DNA of 9,324 nt from Bacilli bacterium (lineage in GTDB: Bacteria > Bacillota_I > Bacilli_A > ML615J-28 > CAG-698), in NCBI GenBank assembly GCA_028693885.1, contig JAQUUM010000035.1, positions 1 through 9,324 on the forward strand, given 5' to 3'. Both the position numbers and the translations under genes were made by a program. The notes below the pieces were generated by a model that was not told the origin of the DNA, made no database searches, and saw only the letters and a program-made list of their open reading frames with translations. This document shows positions 1 to 6,545 of the stretch, piece after piece (position 1 is the stretch's first letter; each line of letters starts with the position of its first letter).

Positions 1-1314
1 GATTATCAATATGCGATTAAAACAGATTCTATTTACTTGCTTATTGCATCTACAATAATTCTTGTATTAATGTTTGTTAGAAAAGCATTTGAACGAGGTG
101 AAATGTATTTATCTGAATCTGGTTTAGGTGCGTTTAAAAATATGTCTAATGATGGATTTGATTCTCATTCAAAAACTCAAATAGATGATCAAGGGTTTTA
201 TAATTTTGATCCATGTGCTGCTTTTACTGAATTAGATAAACAAACAGATTTATTTGAAACAGAACTTGAAATGCGAGAGACATTTAAAACACAAGAAAAA
301 ACATTAAATGCACTTGTTCATTTTATTATTGAATATGCAAGAAATTCAAGACTTCATTTATCTTATACAAGAGAAGATATTGCAGCGTTTGTTGCGGGAT
401 TAGCAGCTAGTAAATTATCAATTCTTCAAGGAATGTCTGGGACTGGTAAGACTAGTTTACCAAAAATTTTTGCTGAAGCAATTTTTGGTAATTGTGAAAT
501 TGTCGAAGTTGAGTCATCTTGGAAAGACAAGAATGAATTACTTGGATATTATAATGAATTTTCTATGAAATACACTCCTAAAAAATTTACATTGGCTCTT
601 TATAAAGCAGCATTAAATCCAAATATTTTCACATTCATTTTACTTGATGAAATAAATTTATCTAGAATTGAATATTATTTTTCTGATTTTATTTCACTTA
701 TGGAAAATGAAGAACATGAAAGAAAATTAAAGTTTAGTAATGTTAAATTAAGTAGAAAAGAACAAGGCGTTGAGGTTAATTATAAAGCTTTAGAAAATGG
801 ACATACACTTAAAATACCATCAAATGTATGGTTTGTAGGAACTGCAAATCTTGATGAAACAACATTTGCTATTTCTGATAAAGTATATGACCGTGCTCAA
901 ACTATGAATTTTGTAAAACGTGCTGCTAAAGTTCGTAATTATTCAAGTCCAATACCAAGACAATTTTTTGATTACCAAACTATAAATAATTTATTAAATG
1001 CAGCCAAAATGATTGGTAACTTTGATGCAGAAAGTAATGAACTTATCCAAAGTGTCGAAATTTTATTAGCGCCATTTAATATTTCTTTTGGTAATCGTGT
1101 TTTAAAACAAATCGAAGATTTTGTGAATGTTTATAAGGTGTGTTTCCCACAAGAGAATGTTGAAAGTGAAGCCATTGAAAAAATATTGTTAAGCAAAGTT
1201 GTTTCTAAATTAGAGTTTAAAACAATTGATGATAAAGAAGAACTTCAAATGGAATTTGAGAAGTTAAAGTTATATTACTGTGCAGATTTCATAAGAAGAC
1301 TTGATAATGAGTAA
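1..1314 (+). CDS. Membrane-anchored McrB-type AAA+ ATPase, 5' end missing
   Basis: The reading frame is open to base 1, so the gene begins upstream and 437 residues are visible; the TTG at 37 lies inside a hydrophobic segment and is unlikely to be the start. Numbering from base 1, residues 10-26 (SIYLLIASTIILVLMFV) form one transmembrane helix followed by positive residues (RK). Residues 31-115 are polar and partly helical, a linker or short coiled coil. The AAA+ module follows: Walker A GMSGTGKT (144-151), Walker B ILLDEIN (213-219), then SRIEYYFSDF (221-230), the McrB-type signature after the DEIN motif, sensor segment VGTANLDETT (279-288), and DKVYDRA (293-299) with a likely arginine finger. 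McrB relatives use nucleotide hydrolysis to drive a partner protein; the strict GTP motif MNxxD is replaced by TANLD, so nucleotide choice is open. The stop overlaps the next gene by 8 bases, suggesting translational coupling. Family call firm; cellular role unknown. Confidence 0.85.
   Translation, partial: DYQYAIKTDSIYLLIASTIILVLMFVRKAFERGEMYLSESGLGAFKNMSNDGFDSHSKTQIDDQGFYNFDPCAAFTELDKQTDLFETELEMRETFKTQEKTLNALVHFIIEYARNSRLHLSYTREDIAAFVAGLAASKLSILQGMSGTGKTSLPKIFAEAIFGNCEIVEVESSWKDKNELLGYYNEFSMKYTPKKFTLALYKAALNPNIFTFILLDEINLSRIEYYFSDFISLMENEEHERKLKFSNVKLSRKEQGVEVNYKALENGHTLKIPSNVWFVGTANLDETTFAISDKVYDRAQTMNFVKRAAKVRNYSSPIPRQFFDYQTINNLLNAAKMIGNFDAESNELIQSVEILLAPFNISFGNRVLKQIEDFVNVYKVCFPQENVESEAIEKILLSKVVSKLEFKTIDDKEELQMEFEKLKLYYCADFIRRLDNE
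1293..1298 (+). promoter_or_regulatory. Ribosome binding site that selects ATG 1307
   Basis: AAGAAG lies 8 bases before ATG 1307, inside the end of the AAA+ gene. It is a moderate match to the Shine-Dalgarno consensus. It favours 1307 over TTG 1301, which would have only 2 bases of spacing, and implies reinitiation by ribosomes ending the upstream gene at 1314. Confidence 0.45.
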
Positions 1315-2887
1315 TATGAAAAGATACAATAATAAAATAAGTGAAGAGGAATATTCTCGATTTTTCTCATTACTTCAAAATATTAGAGTATTTATGGAAA
1401 CTCACCCAAATATGTCATATATTGAATTTGATTATTACGTTGTTCATGATATTACATTGTTTACGGTGGAACCTAACCTTGATTTTGAAGAGTTAGAAAG
1501 TAATATATATTTTATTAAAAAAGCGATACCTGCATTAAGGCGCATTTTCAATAAACCAATTATTATTTTAAAAGATTCAGAGGATGTGCTTCCTGTTGAA
1601 AATGTTCGTGCTATTAATCAAAACACATTACTTCATTTGGCTAATCATTGTCAGTATGTTTCTGATATAACAAAAAGAGGAGTAAAACCAACAAAGTTAT
1701 TAACTCATATTTATGAGGATTATTATGGAATCTATGAGAATGTTGTTTTTTGTAATTTGATTGATTGGCTTCTTTTATATATAAGTAAAAATCGAAAAAT
1801 TCTAAATAATTTATTGTATTCAAGTAATATAATAGAATATAGTTTACTTGATAAAATTAATCATGTGAATTACTTCTTAGCTTTAGGTAAACTACACACA
1901 GGATATATTAGAGATTTTAGTCAATACTTCGGTATTTCAAAAAAAATATTAAGTGAATTATCTCAAGTCAGTCAAGCTATTAATTCTAAACTTAATAAAC
2001 CAGTTTATCAAAAGAATCTTAAACGAAATAGAAAAGTAGCTTTGAAAAAAACTTATATATTTTTAATGCAAAAAGATTATCGTCAAGTCTATAAAACATA
2101 TAAGTATCTTTTGAAAAACCAAGTAGTTTTTCAAGAGAAAGAAATTCAAATTGATTATGAATTATTAAATCAAAATTATTATATTTATGTTCAAATACTT
2201 TTGGTGTTTGCTTTAGGTCATTTCAATTTTGATATTGCTCCTAATACTATAATAGATTTAAATGCTCTTAATATTCTAACTATGTTTAAGGGGTGGGAAG
2301 TTAGTGTTATCACTAATAATAATCAAGAAATATTTATTAATTTTTTTAAAGATGTTAATTATAGAGTTCTGATTTTATCAAATATGGGTGATTATATTAA
2401 TATAGCTCAATATAAAAACAGTTATGGTGTTGATGAAGTTATTTTTGTAAGTCAATTTGAGGAAAATTATCTAAAAAGAGATGATGTTCTTATCAGTATA
2501 GAAGATATCGATTCGTTTAGAAGAATCCAACAAATTTTATTAAGAGGAATGATATATTCTGATATTAGTAGAGATATCTGTCCTTTCTGTGGAGAAAAAC
2601 TTTCTAAAGATAAATATCACAATATTTATTTATGTAGTTGTTGTATGACTCAAATAAAAGAAAGTATCTGTCCTGAAACTCAAAAGATATATTTTTATAC
2701 AGATATTAAAAATTATAAAAAACGTACGATTTATAAACTTGATTATAATGGCGATAGTGAGTTGTATTATAAAAAACAAATTGATGCATCAATGCATTTT
2801 AGAAATATAACTAGAATTAATCATAATGCTGAAATTATCTGTCCACATTGTAATAAAATACATAATTTGGGGTTTGATTTAAAATGA
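1307..2887 (+). CDS. DUF2357/McrC-like protein with C-terminal zinc ribbon, no visible nuclease motif
   Basis: The gene encodes 526 residues from ATG 1307, preferred over TTG 1301 because an AAGAAG motif (1293-1298) lies 8 bases upstream; ATG 1316 is also possible. It overlaps the AAA+ gene by 8 bases. Residues 1-100 are mixed alpha/beta. Residues 135-158 contain IYEDYYGIYENVVF, resembling the conserved segment (basic/aromatic, E-N-x-F/V, then a hydrophobic helix) of DUF2357 and McrC N-terminal regions; this match is by eye. A basic patch (KNLKRNRK, 236-243) precedes a helical middle region. Near the C-terminus, cysteine pairs CPFC (425-428), CSCC (443-446) and CPHC (512-515), plus C455, make one or two zinc sites. 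A PD-(D/E)xK signature, expected if this were a normal McrC nuclease, was not found. The context suggests it is the effector or adaptor of the preceding ATPase. Product otherwise unrecognised. Confidence 0.6.
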   Translation: MSNMKRYNNKISEEEYSRFFSLLQNIRVFMETHPNMSYIEFDYYVVHDITLFTVEPNLDFEELESNIYFIKKAIPALRRIFNKPIIILKDSEDVLPVENVRAINQNTLLHLANHCQYVSDITKRGVKPTKLLTHIYEDYYGIYENVVFCNLIDWLLLYISKNRKILNNLLYSSNIIEYSLLDKINHVNYFLALGKLHTGYIRDFSQYFGISKKILSELSQVSQAINSKLNKPVYQKNLKRNRKVALKKTYIFLMQKDYRQVYKTYKYLLKNQVVFQEKEIQIDYELLNQNYYIYVQILLVFALGHFNFDIAPNTIIDLNALNILTMFKGWEVSVITNNNQEIFINFFKDVNYRVLILSNMGDYINIAQYKNSYGVDEVIFVSQFEENYLKRDDVLISIEDIDSFRRIQQILLRGMIYSDISRDICPFCGEKLSKDKYHNIYLCSCCMTQIKESICPETQKIYFYTDIKNYKKRTIYKLDYNGDSELYYKKQIDASMHFRNITRINHNAEIICPHCNKIHNLGFDLK

Positions 2888-2912
2888 TTTTTCAAAATGA
2901 GTAGAACAAAAG

Positions 2913-2940
2913 AAAGAGGAAGCAAATAAACTTCCTCTTT
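2913..2940. terminator. Bidirectional rho-independent terminator
   Basis: A perfect 10-bp inverted repeat, AAAGAGGAAG (2913-2922) and CTTCCTCTTT (2931-2940), encloses an 8-base loop. On the + strand the stem ends in a T-run continuing into TTATT after 2940; on the - strand the stem is followed by CTTTTGTT (complement of 2905-2912). It lies between the + strand gene ending at 2887 and the - strand gene ending at 2944, so it can stop transcription from both sides. Confidence 0.85.
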
Positions 2941-2943
2941 TTA

Positions 2944-4104
2944 TTATATAAAATTAACTTTTAGATTTTTTTCTTCAATAAGTGAGATGATTGTTTTTCT
3001 TCTTGAATTGTTTTCGTATTCATCCGTATTCTTTTCAATGCATTTTAAGATATTATTACTAGCGCCTTGGATATTGATATTTTTAGTTTGAATGTTTGGA
3101 TTATCAGTAATAGTTTTTAATGCTTTGAATATTCCTTTTAAAATAGCTGTTTTAATTTCAAGTGGATTATTTTGATAACTTCCGCCACTATTTTTAATAT
3201 TAAAATTTTTAATTTCAAAACTCCAACTATAAGTATTTGTTTTATCATTATAAATCGGTGAAACTGAGATTGTTAAAAGTGGAGCGTTGATAATTGTTAT
3301 ATCGTTTTCTTCTATTAAAAAACTAAGAGTTTTTTTAAAGAGTCTTAATTCTTTTACATTGATAGGGTTGATATGAGCAGCTAAGTTTTCGTTTGTAATT
3401 GAAGAATAAGCATAAAAACTTTTAGAAATTGATTTGGGTTCATTAAAAGATAAAGTATAGTTATTTAGTAAATCATCTAACGCTTTTAAAAACGAATTTA
3501 AGTAGTCACTATATTTGTTTAAAGAATTGTAATTTTTTAAACCATACATTAATAAAAATTCTAATAATTCAAAACTTAAAGTAGAAATGTTTTCTTTCTT
3601 TTGATAATGCCTAATTAATTTAATCGTATTAACAAATAAACTGAATTTGTTTTGGTATTCATTAAATAAATCAATTTCTAAATTTTCAAATCTTTGATTA
3701 AACAAATCAGTATTTTCAAAGCGAATATATAATTTATATGTAATAGCATCATCATTAAAACAAGCATATGCATTAGTAGTATCTCTTGAAAAGTTATCAA
3801 AGATTAAGTTTTCTTGATTTAAGAAGATAATATTTTCGATTTCGTTTAAACAAAGATTAATTAAATCTTTAATTGGTTTTTCTTTTAATGAAAATATAAG
3901 TAGTGCTTCGACTGTTAAGTCATTTAAATTATTAGTTTTTCTAATTAAATTTTTAGTAGGTAAAAAGTCTTTTAAAACAAAAAGTTTATTTATATTATTA
4001 TTAATCAAATTTTTGATTAATTCGAATTTTTCGTTTAATAGGTTTTTTTCTAAAGAGTTTACTTCTAAATCATTAATTTGAGATTTAATTTCTTTTTCAG
4101 TCAT
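2944..4104 (-). CDS. Unknown protein; possible degenerate nucleotidyltransferase-like and RNase H-like folds
   Basis: The product is 386 residues, with no signal peptide or membrane helix. The start is secure: CCTCC at 4114-4118 (GGAGG on the coding strand) sits 9 bases before the ATG. Composition is extreme, with about 59 Asn (15%) and much Lys, Leu and Ile. I do not recognise the family. By eye, residues 40-75 follow the pattern of a nucleotidyltransferase core (hydrophobic strand, RKT at 55-57, then LTVEALLIF where DxDLLVxF would be expected), and residues 158-190 (IKLIRHYQKK, then SFELLEFLL) resemble the C-terminal helices of OAS/CD-NTase-like proteins. The GS pair and catalytic aspartates are absent or substituted (T64, E66). 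Residues 277-386 have a strand-strand-strand-helix-strand order like RNase H, with only E316 in a plausible catalytic position. Both fold ideas are inferences; if right, the protein is probably a binding or structural pseudoenzyme. It has its own promoter and is divergent from the sugar operon. Confidence 0.7.
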   Translation of the reverse strand: MTEKEIKSQINDLEVNSLEKNLLNEKFELIKNLINNNINKLFVLKDFLPTKNLIRKTNNLNDLTVEALLIFSLKEKPIKDLINLCLNEIENIIFLNQENLIFDNFSRDTTNAYACFNDDAITYKLYIRFENTDLFNQRFENLEIDLFNEYQNKFSLFVNTIKLIRHYQKKENISTLSFELLEFLLMYGLKNYNSLNKYSDYLNSFLKALDDLLNNYTLSFNEPKSISKSFYAYSSITNENLAAHINPINVKELRLFKKTLSFLIEENDITIINAPLLTISVSPIYNDKTNTYSWSFEIKNFNIKNSGGSYQNNPLEIKTAILKGIFKALKTITDNPNIQTKNINIQGASNNILKCIEKNTDEYENNSRRKTIISLIEEKNLKVNFI

Positions 4105-4113
4105 AATTATTTA

Positions 4114-4118
4114 CCTCC
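4114..4118 (-). promoter_or_regulatory. Strong ribosome binding site of the minus-strand gene
   Basis: The coding strand reads GCGGAGGTAA with a 9-base gap from GGAGG to the ATG at 4104. It is one of the best Shine-Dalgarno matches in the window and shows the orphan gene is meant to be translated. Confidence 0.8.
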
Positions 4119-4126
4119 GCTAAAAC

Positions 4127-4135
4127 ATTATAACA
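4127..4135 (-). promoter_or_regulatory. Extended -10 promoter element for the minus-strand gene
   Basis: The coding strand reads TGTTATAAT, a perfect extended -10 (TGN followed by TATAAT). The -35 region is weak: at a 17-base spacing it reads ACAACT, and AAGACA is slightly further out at 4153-4158. An extended -10 can work with a poor -35. The -10 is about 22 bases from the start codon, leaving a leader of roughly 15 bases. The weak -35 area coincides with the palindrome at 4140-4161. Confidence 0.65.
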
Positions 4136-4139
4136 TAAT

Positions 4140-4161
4140 AATAAGATAAAGTTGTCTTATT
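4140..4161. promoter_or_regulatory. 22-bp imperfect palindrome, candidate operator between divergent promoters
   Basis: The arms AATAAGA (4140-4146) and TCTTATT (4155-4161) are perfect inverted repeats, and the 8-base centre adds two more complementary pairs, giving 9 of 11 matched positions about a centre at 4150/4151. It covers the -35 area of the minus-strand promoter and ends two bases before the -35 of the plus-strand promoter, so a dimeric repressor or activator bound here could control both. No regulator gene is visible in the window, and AT-rich DNA yields chance palindromes. Confidence 0.45.
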
Positions 4162-4163
4162 TC

Positions 4164-4191
4164 TTGAAAAAAAATAAAAAGATAGTATAAT
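4164..4191 (+). promoter_or_regulatory. Sigma-A type promoter of the sugar operon
   Basis: TTGAAA (4164-4169) and TATAAT (4186-4191) are separated by 16 bases, with one mismatch to the -35 consensus and none to the -10. Transcription would start near 4198, giving a leader of about 37 bases with AAGGAG (4221-4226) 8 bases before ATG 4235. No riboswitch or attenuator fits in so short a leader. Confidence 0.75.
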
Positions 4192-4234
4192 AAAACATAA
4201 GGTAAAATATTAAAAACAATAAGGAGAAAAGAAA

Positions 4235-5524
4235 ATGAGTCAAAATAATTTAAAGATCGCGATTGTTGGAGCGGGTAGTACTTACACTCCTGAGTTAATT
4301 GAAGGATTAATTAATAAACATAATTCTTTACCAGTTAAAGAATTATATTTAATGGATATCGATGAAAGAAAGTTAAACATTGTTGGAAGTTTAGCTAAGA
4401 GAATGATTCTAGCTTCTAAGCAAGATACAAAAGTAGTTTTAACGGATTCTTTAGATGATGCTTTGGTAGATGCTAGTTTTGTTTTGGTTCAAATTAGAGT
4501 TGGAAAACTTCCAGCTAGAATATTAGATGAAAAAATTCCTTTAAAATATGATTTAATTGGTCAAGAAACCAATGGTATTGGTGGATTCTTTAAAGGTATG
4601 AGAACAATTCCGGCTATGATGCATATAGCAAAAAGAATCGAAGCGCTTTGTCCTGATGCATGGCTTATTAATTTTTCTAATCCATCAGGTATGATAGCAG
4701 AAGCAATTCTTAATAATACTAATGTAAAAATGTTAGGTTTGTGTAATGTTCCAATCAATATGATTGGAAGTTTAGAAAAACGTCTTGGTTTAGATCATAT
4801 CGACGTTGAGTTTGTTGGATTGAATCATTTAAGTTGGATTACATCAATTAAATCAAATGGTGTTGATTATTTAGAGAAAGCTATTAATGAAGGGGTTAAT
4901 TCTGAGGCTATGAAAAATATTCCATCAACTGGATTTTCAGCTGAATTAATTAAAACAGTAAAAGCAATTCCTTCATCTTATTTAGAGTACTATTATTATA
5001 AAGATGAAAAATTAAAAAAAGCAAAAGAAGTTGAAAAGACACGTGGTGAGGTTTGTGTTGATTTAGAAGAAAGTTTATTAAAACAGTACCAAAGTAAAGA
5101 ACTTCATGAAAAACCAGCTGAGTTAAGTAAAAGAGGTGGCGCTAGGTATTCTGAGGTGGCTATTAATTTAGTTAATTCAATTTATAATAATATTGGAGAT
5201 ATTCAAGTAGTTAATTGTTTAAATAAAGGCGCTTTAAGTTTTATGGATGAGACTGATGCTGTTGAAGTATGTGCTAAGATTACAAAAGATGGAGCGATTC
5301 CTTTGAAAGTTAAATGTGATAATGAACATATTATTGCTTATACTAAAATGATGAAAGCATATGAAAAACATGCAGTTAAAGCGGCTTTAACTGGAGATGA
5401 GGATGAGGCTATGAGAGCTTTATTAATTAATCCACTTGTTGGTGATTATAAAAAAGCTAAACCTTGTTTTGAAGAATTAAAACAAGCTCATAAAGCTTAT
5501 TTACCACAATTTTATAAGGGATAA
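4235..5524 (+). CDS. Family 4 glycoside hydrolase, 6-phospho-beta-glucosidase type
   Basis: This 429-residue protein is of full length for GH4, cytoplasmic enzymes that cleave 6-phosphorylated glycosides by an unusual NAD+ and divalent-metal dependent oxidation-elimination route. Visible motifs are the NAD-binding IVGAGST (10-16), an acidic strand end DID (41-43), QETNGIGG (110-117), NFSNPSG (146-152), the metal ligand in LCNVP (C170), and GLNH (metal ligand H198). Y249 in IPSSYLEYY is the probable catalytic base. Asn after the metal-binding Cys (CN rather than CD) is typical of the 6-phospho-beta-glucosidase branch (CelF/ChbF, LicH, BglT) rather than 6-phospho-alpha-glucosidases (GlvA). KRGGARYSE is a further family motif. 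First gene of its operon, with a good promoter and AAGGAG ribosome site, 3 bases before the kinase gene. Substrate may be cellobiose-6-phosphate, chitobiose-6-phosphate or a related beta-glycoside phosphate; no PTS transporter gene is visible nearby. Confidence 0.93.
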   Translation: MSQNNLKIAIVGAGSTYTPELIEGLINKHNSLPVKELYLMDIDERKLNIVGSLAKRMILASKQDTKVVLTDSLDDALVDASFVLVQIRVGKLPARILDEKIPLKYDLIGQETNGIGGFFKGMRTIPAMMHIAKRIEALCPDAWLINFSNPSGMIAEAILNNTNVKMLGLCNVPINMIGSLEKRLGLDHIDVEFVGLNHLSWITSIKSNGVDYLEKAINEGVNSEAMKNIPSTGFSAELIKTVKAIPSSYLEYYYYKDEKLKKAKEVEKTRGEVCVDLEESLLKQYQSKELHEKPAELSKRGGARYSEVAINLVNSIYNNIGDIQVVNCLNKGALSFMDETDAVEVCAKITKDGAIPLKVKCDNEHIIAYTKMMKAYEKHAVKAALTGDEDEAMRALLINPLVGDYKKAKPCFEELKQAHKAYLPQFYKG

Positions 5525-5527
5525 TTT

Positions 5528-6520
5528 ATGGAATATATTTTAGGTGTAGATGGCGGTAATACTAAAACTGATTATTTTTTGTTTAATGAATTAGGAGAGT
5601 TTGTTGATCACATAAGAAGTGGTACTTGTAGTCATGAAGGACTAAGTGATAGTTTTTTAGGATCCTATAGGGTTTTAAAATGTGATTTAGATAAACTTTT
5701 TACAAAAAACAATATAGATGCATCAAAGATTAAAGCTGCAGTTTTTGGCTTGGCTGGTGTTGATACACCACGCCAAAAAACTGAACTTAAAAAAGTTGTT
5801 GTAAGATTGGGTTTTAAAAAGTTTATAGTTGTAAATGATTCATTTTTAGGTATAAAAGCAGGTACTTTAAAAGGTATCGGAGTTTGTTCTATTAATGGGA
5901 CCGGTACTAGTAGTGCTGGAATTGATAAATTAGGCAATACACTTCAAGTAGGTGGAATTGGTGGTATTGTAGGAGATGAGGCTGGAGGTAGACATATCTC
6001 TAGGTTAGTTATAAAAAAAGTATATGATCAAGCTTATAGATTTGGTGATAATACAAGTTTAACTAAAATAGTGATGGACTTATTAGAATGTAATGATAAA
6101 TTTTATTTAATGGAAAAAATAAGTGATATTTATTTAACTAATAAGGTAGATTATAATGTTTTAACAAAAGCAGCTTTTATAGAAGCAGATAAAGGTGATA
6201 GTGTAGCTATTAGCATTTTAGAAGAAGTTGCGTTTGCTTTAGCAAGAAGTGCCGGGGGGGTTGTTAGTAATCTAGATTTTGATGGTGAAGTCGAAATAGT
6301 TTTGGCTGGTTCGGTTTGGGTAAAAGCTGAATCAAAAATAATGCAAAACTATTTTGAAAGAACAATTAATGCTTTAACAAAGAAAAAATGTCTTTGTAAG
6401 GTATTAAGTGTACCACCAGCAACAGGAGCTGTAATTTGGGCTTTAGAATTAGCTAATAATAAATTTCCAAGTTTAGAAATAAGAGAAGAGATCAGCAAGA
6501 GAGTAATTAACAAGTTATAA
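5528..6520 (+). CDS. BadF/BadG-family sugar kinase, N-acetylglucosamine kinase-like
   Basis: The 330-residue product belongs to the ASKHA fold family that includes N-acetylglucosamine kinase and the BadF/BcrA ATPases. The phosphate-1 loop is GVDGGNTKTD (6-15), the connecting strand carries VVNDS with D104 at the position of the catalytic base of NAGK-type kinases, phosphate-2 is INGTGTSS (122-129), GGIVGDEAGG (145-154) follows, and LAGSVW plus a late PPATGAV segment match the adenosine-binding half. It probably phosphorylates an amino sugar or glucose with ATP in the cytoplasm. It begins 3 bases after the GH4 stop with AAGGGA (5516-5521) as ribosome site, so the two are co-expressed. A seven-base G run (6254-6260) encodes Gly243-Gly244 and is conspicuous in such AT-rich DNA. 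No cysteine cluster for the iron-sulfur BadF dehydratase activators is seen, supporting a sugar kinase. Confidence 0.88.
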   Translation: MEYILGVDGGNTKTDYFLFNELGEFVDHIRSGTCSHEGLSDSFLGSYRVLKCDLDKLFTKNNIDASKIKAAVFGLAGVDTPRQKTELKKVVVRLGFKKFIVVNDSFLGIKAGTLKGIGVCSINGTGTSSAGIDKLGNTLQVGGIGGIVGDEAGGRHISRLVIKKVYDQAYRFGDNTSLTKIVMDLLECNDKFYLMEKISDIYLTNKVDYNVLTKAAFIEADKGDSVAISILEEVAFALARSAGGVVSNLDFDGEVEIVLAGSVWVKAESKIMQNYFERTINALTKKKCLCKVLSVPPATGAVIWALELANNKFPSLEIREEISKRVINKL

Positions 6521-6545
6521 GACTTTATTTTTAAAAGAGGCATAT

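Noticed and set aside
1301..1306. TTG 1301 as start of the zinc-ribbon protein
   Set aside because: AAGAAG is only 2 bases away, while ATG 1307 has an 8-base spacing and a better codon.
1641..1823. 60-codon open frame on the minus strand
   Set aside because: It lies wholly inside the zinc-ribbon gene on the other strand, with no ribosome site and low-complexity composition.
4105..4234. Riboswitch or CcpA cre site in the divergent intergenic region
   Set aside because: The leader of about 37 bases is too short for a riboswitch, and no sequence near the cre consensus was seen.
4561..4758. 65-codon open frame on the minus strand
   Set aside because: It is the mirror of conserved GH4 motifs (QETNG to CNVP) and is a chance frame.
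5665..5937. 90-codon open frame on the minus strand
   Set aside because: It overlaps the conserved kinase core completely and has no ribosome site or recognisable domain.
6500..6545. Separate promoter for the acyltransferase gene
   Set aside because: Only loose TATA-like strings occur, as expected in AT-rich DNA, and the 25-base gap fits read-through from the operon promoter.
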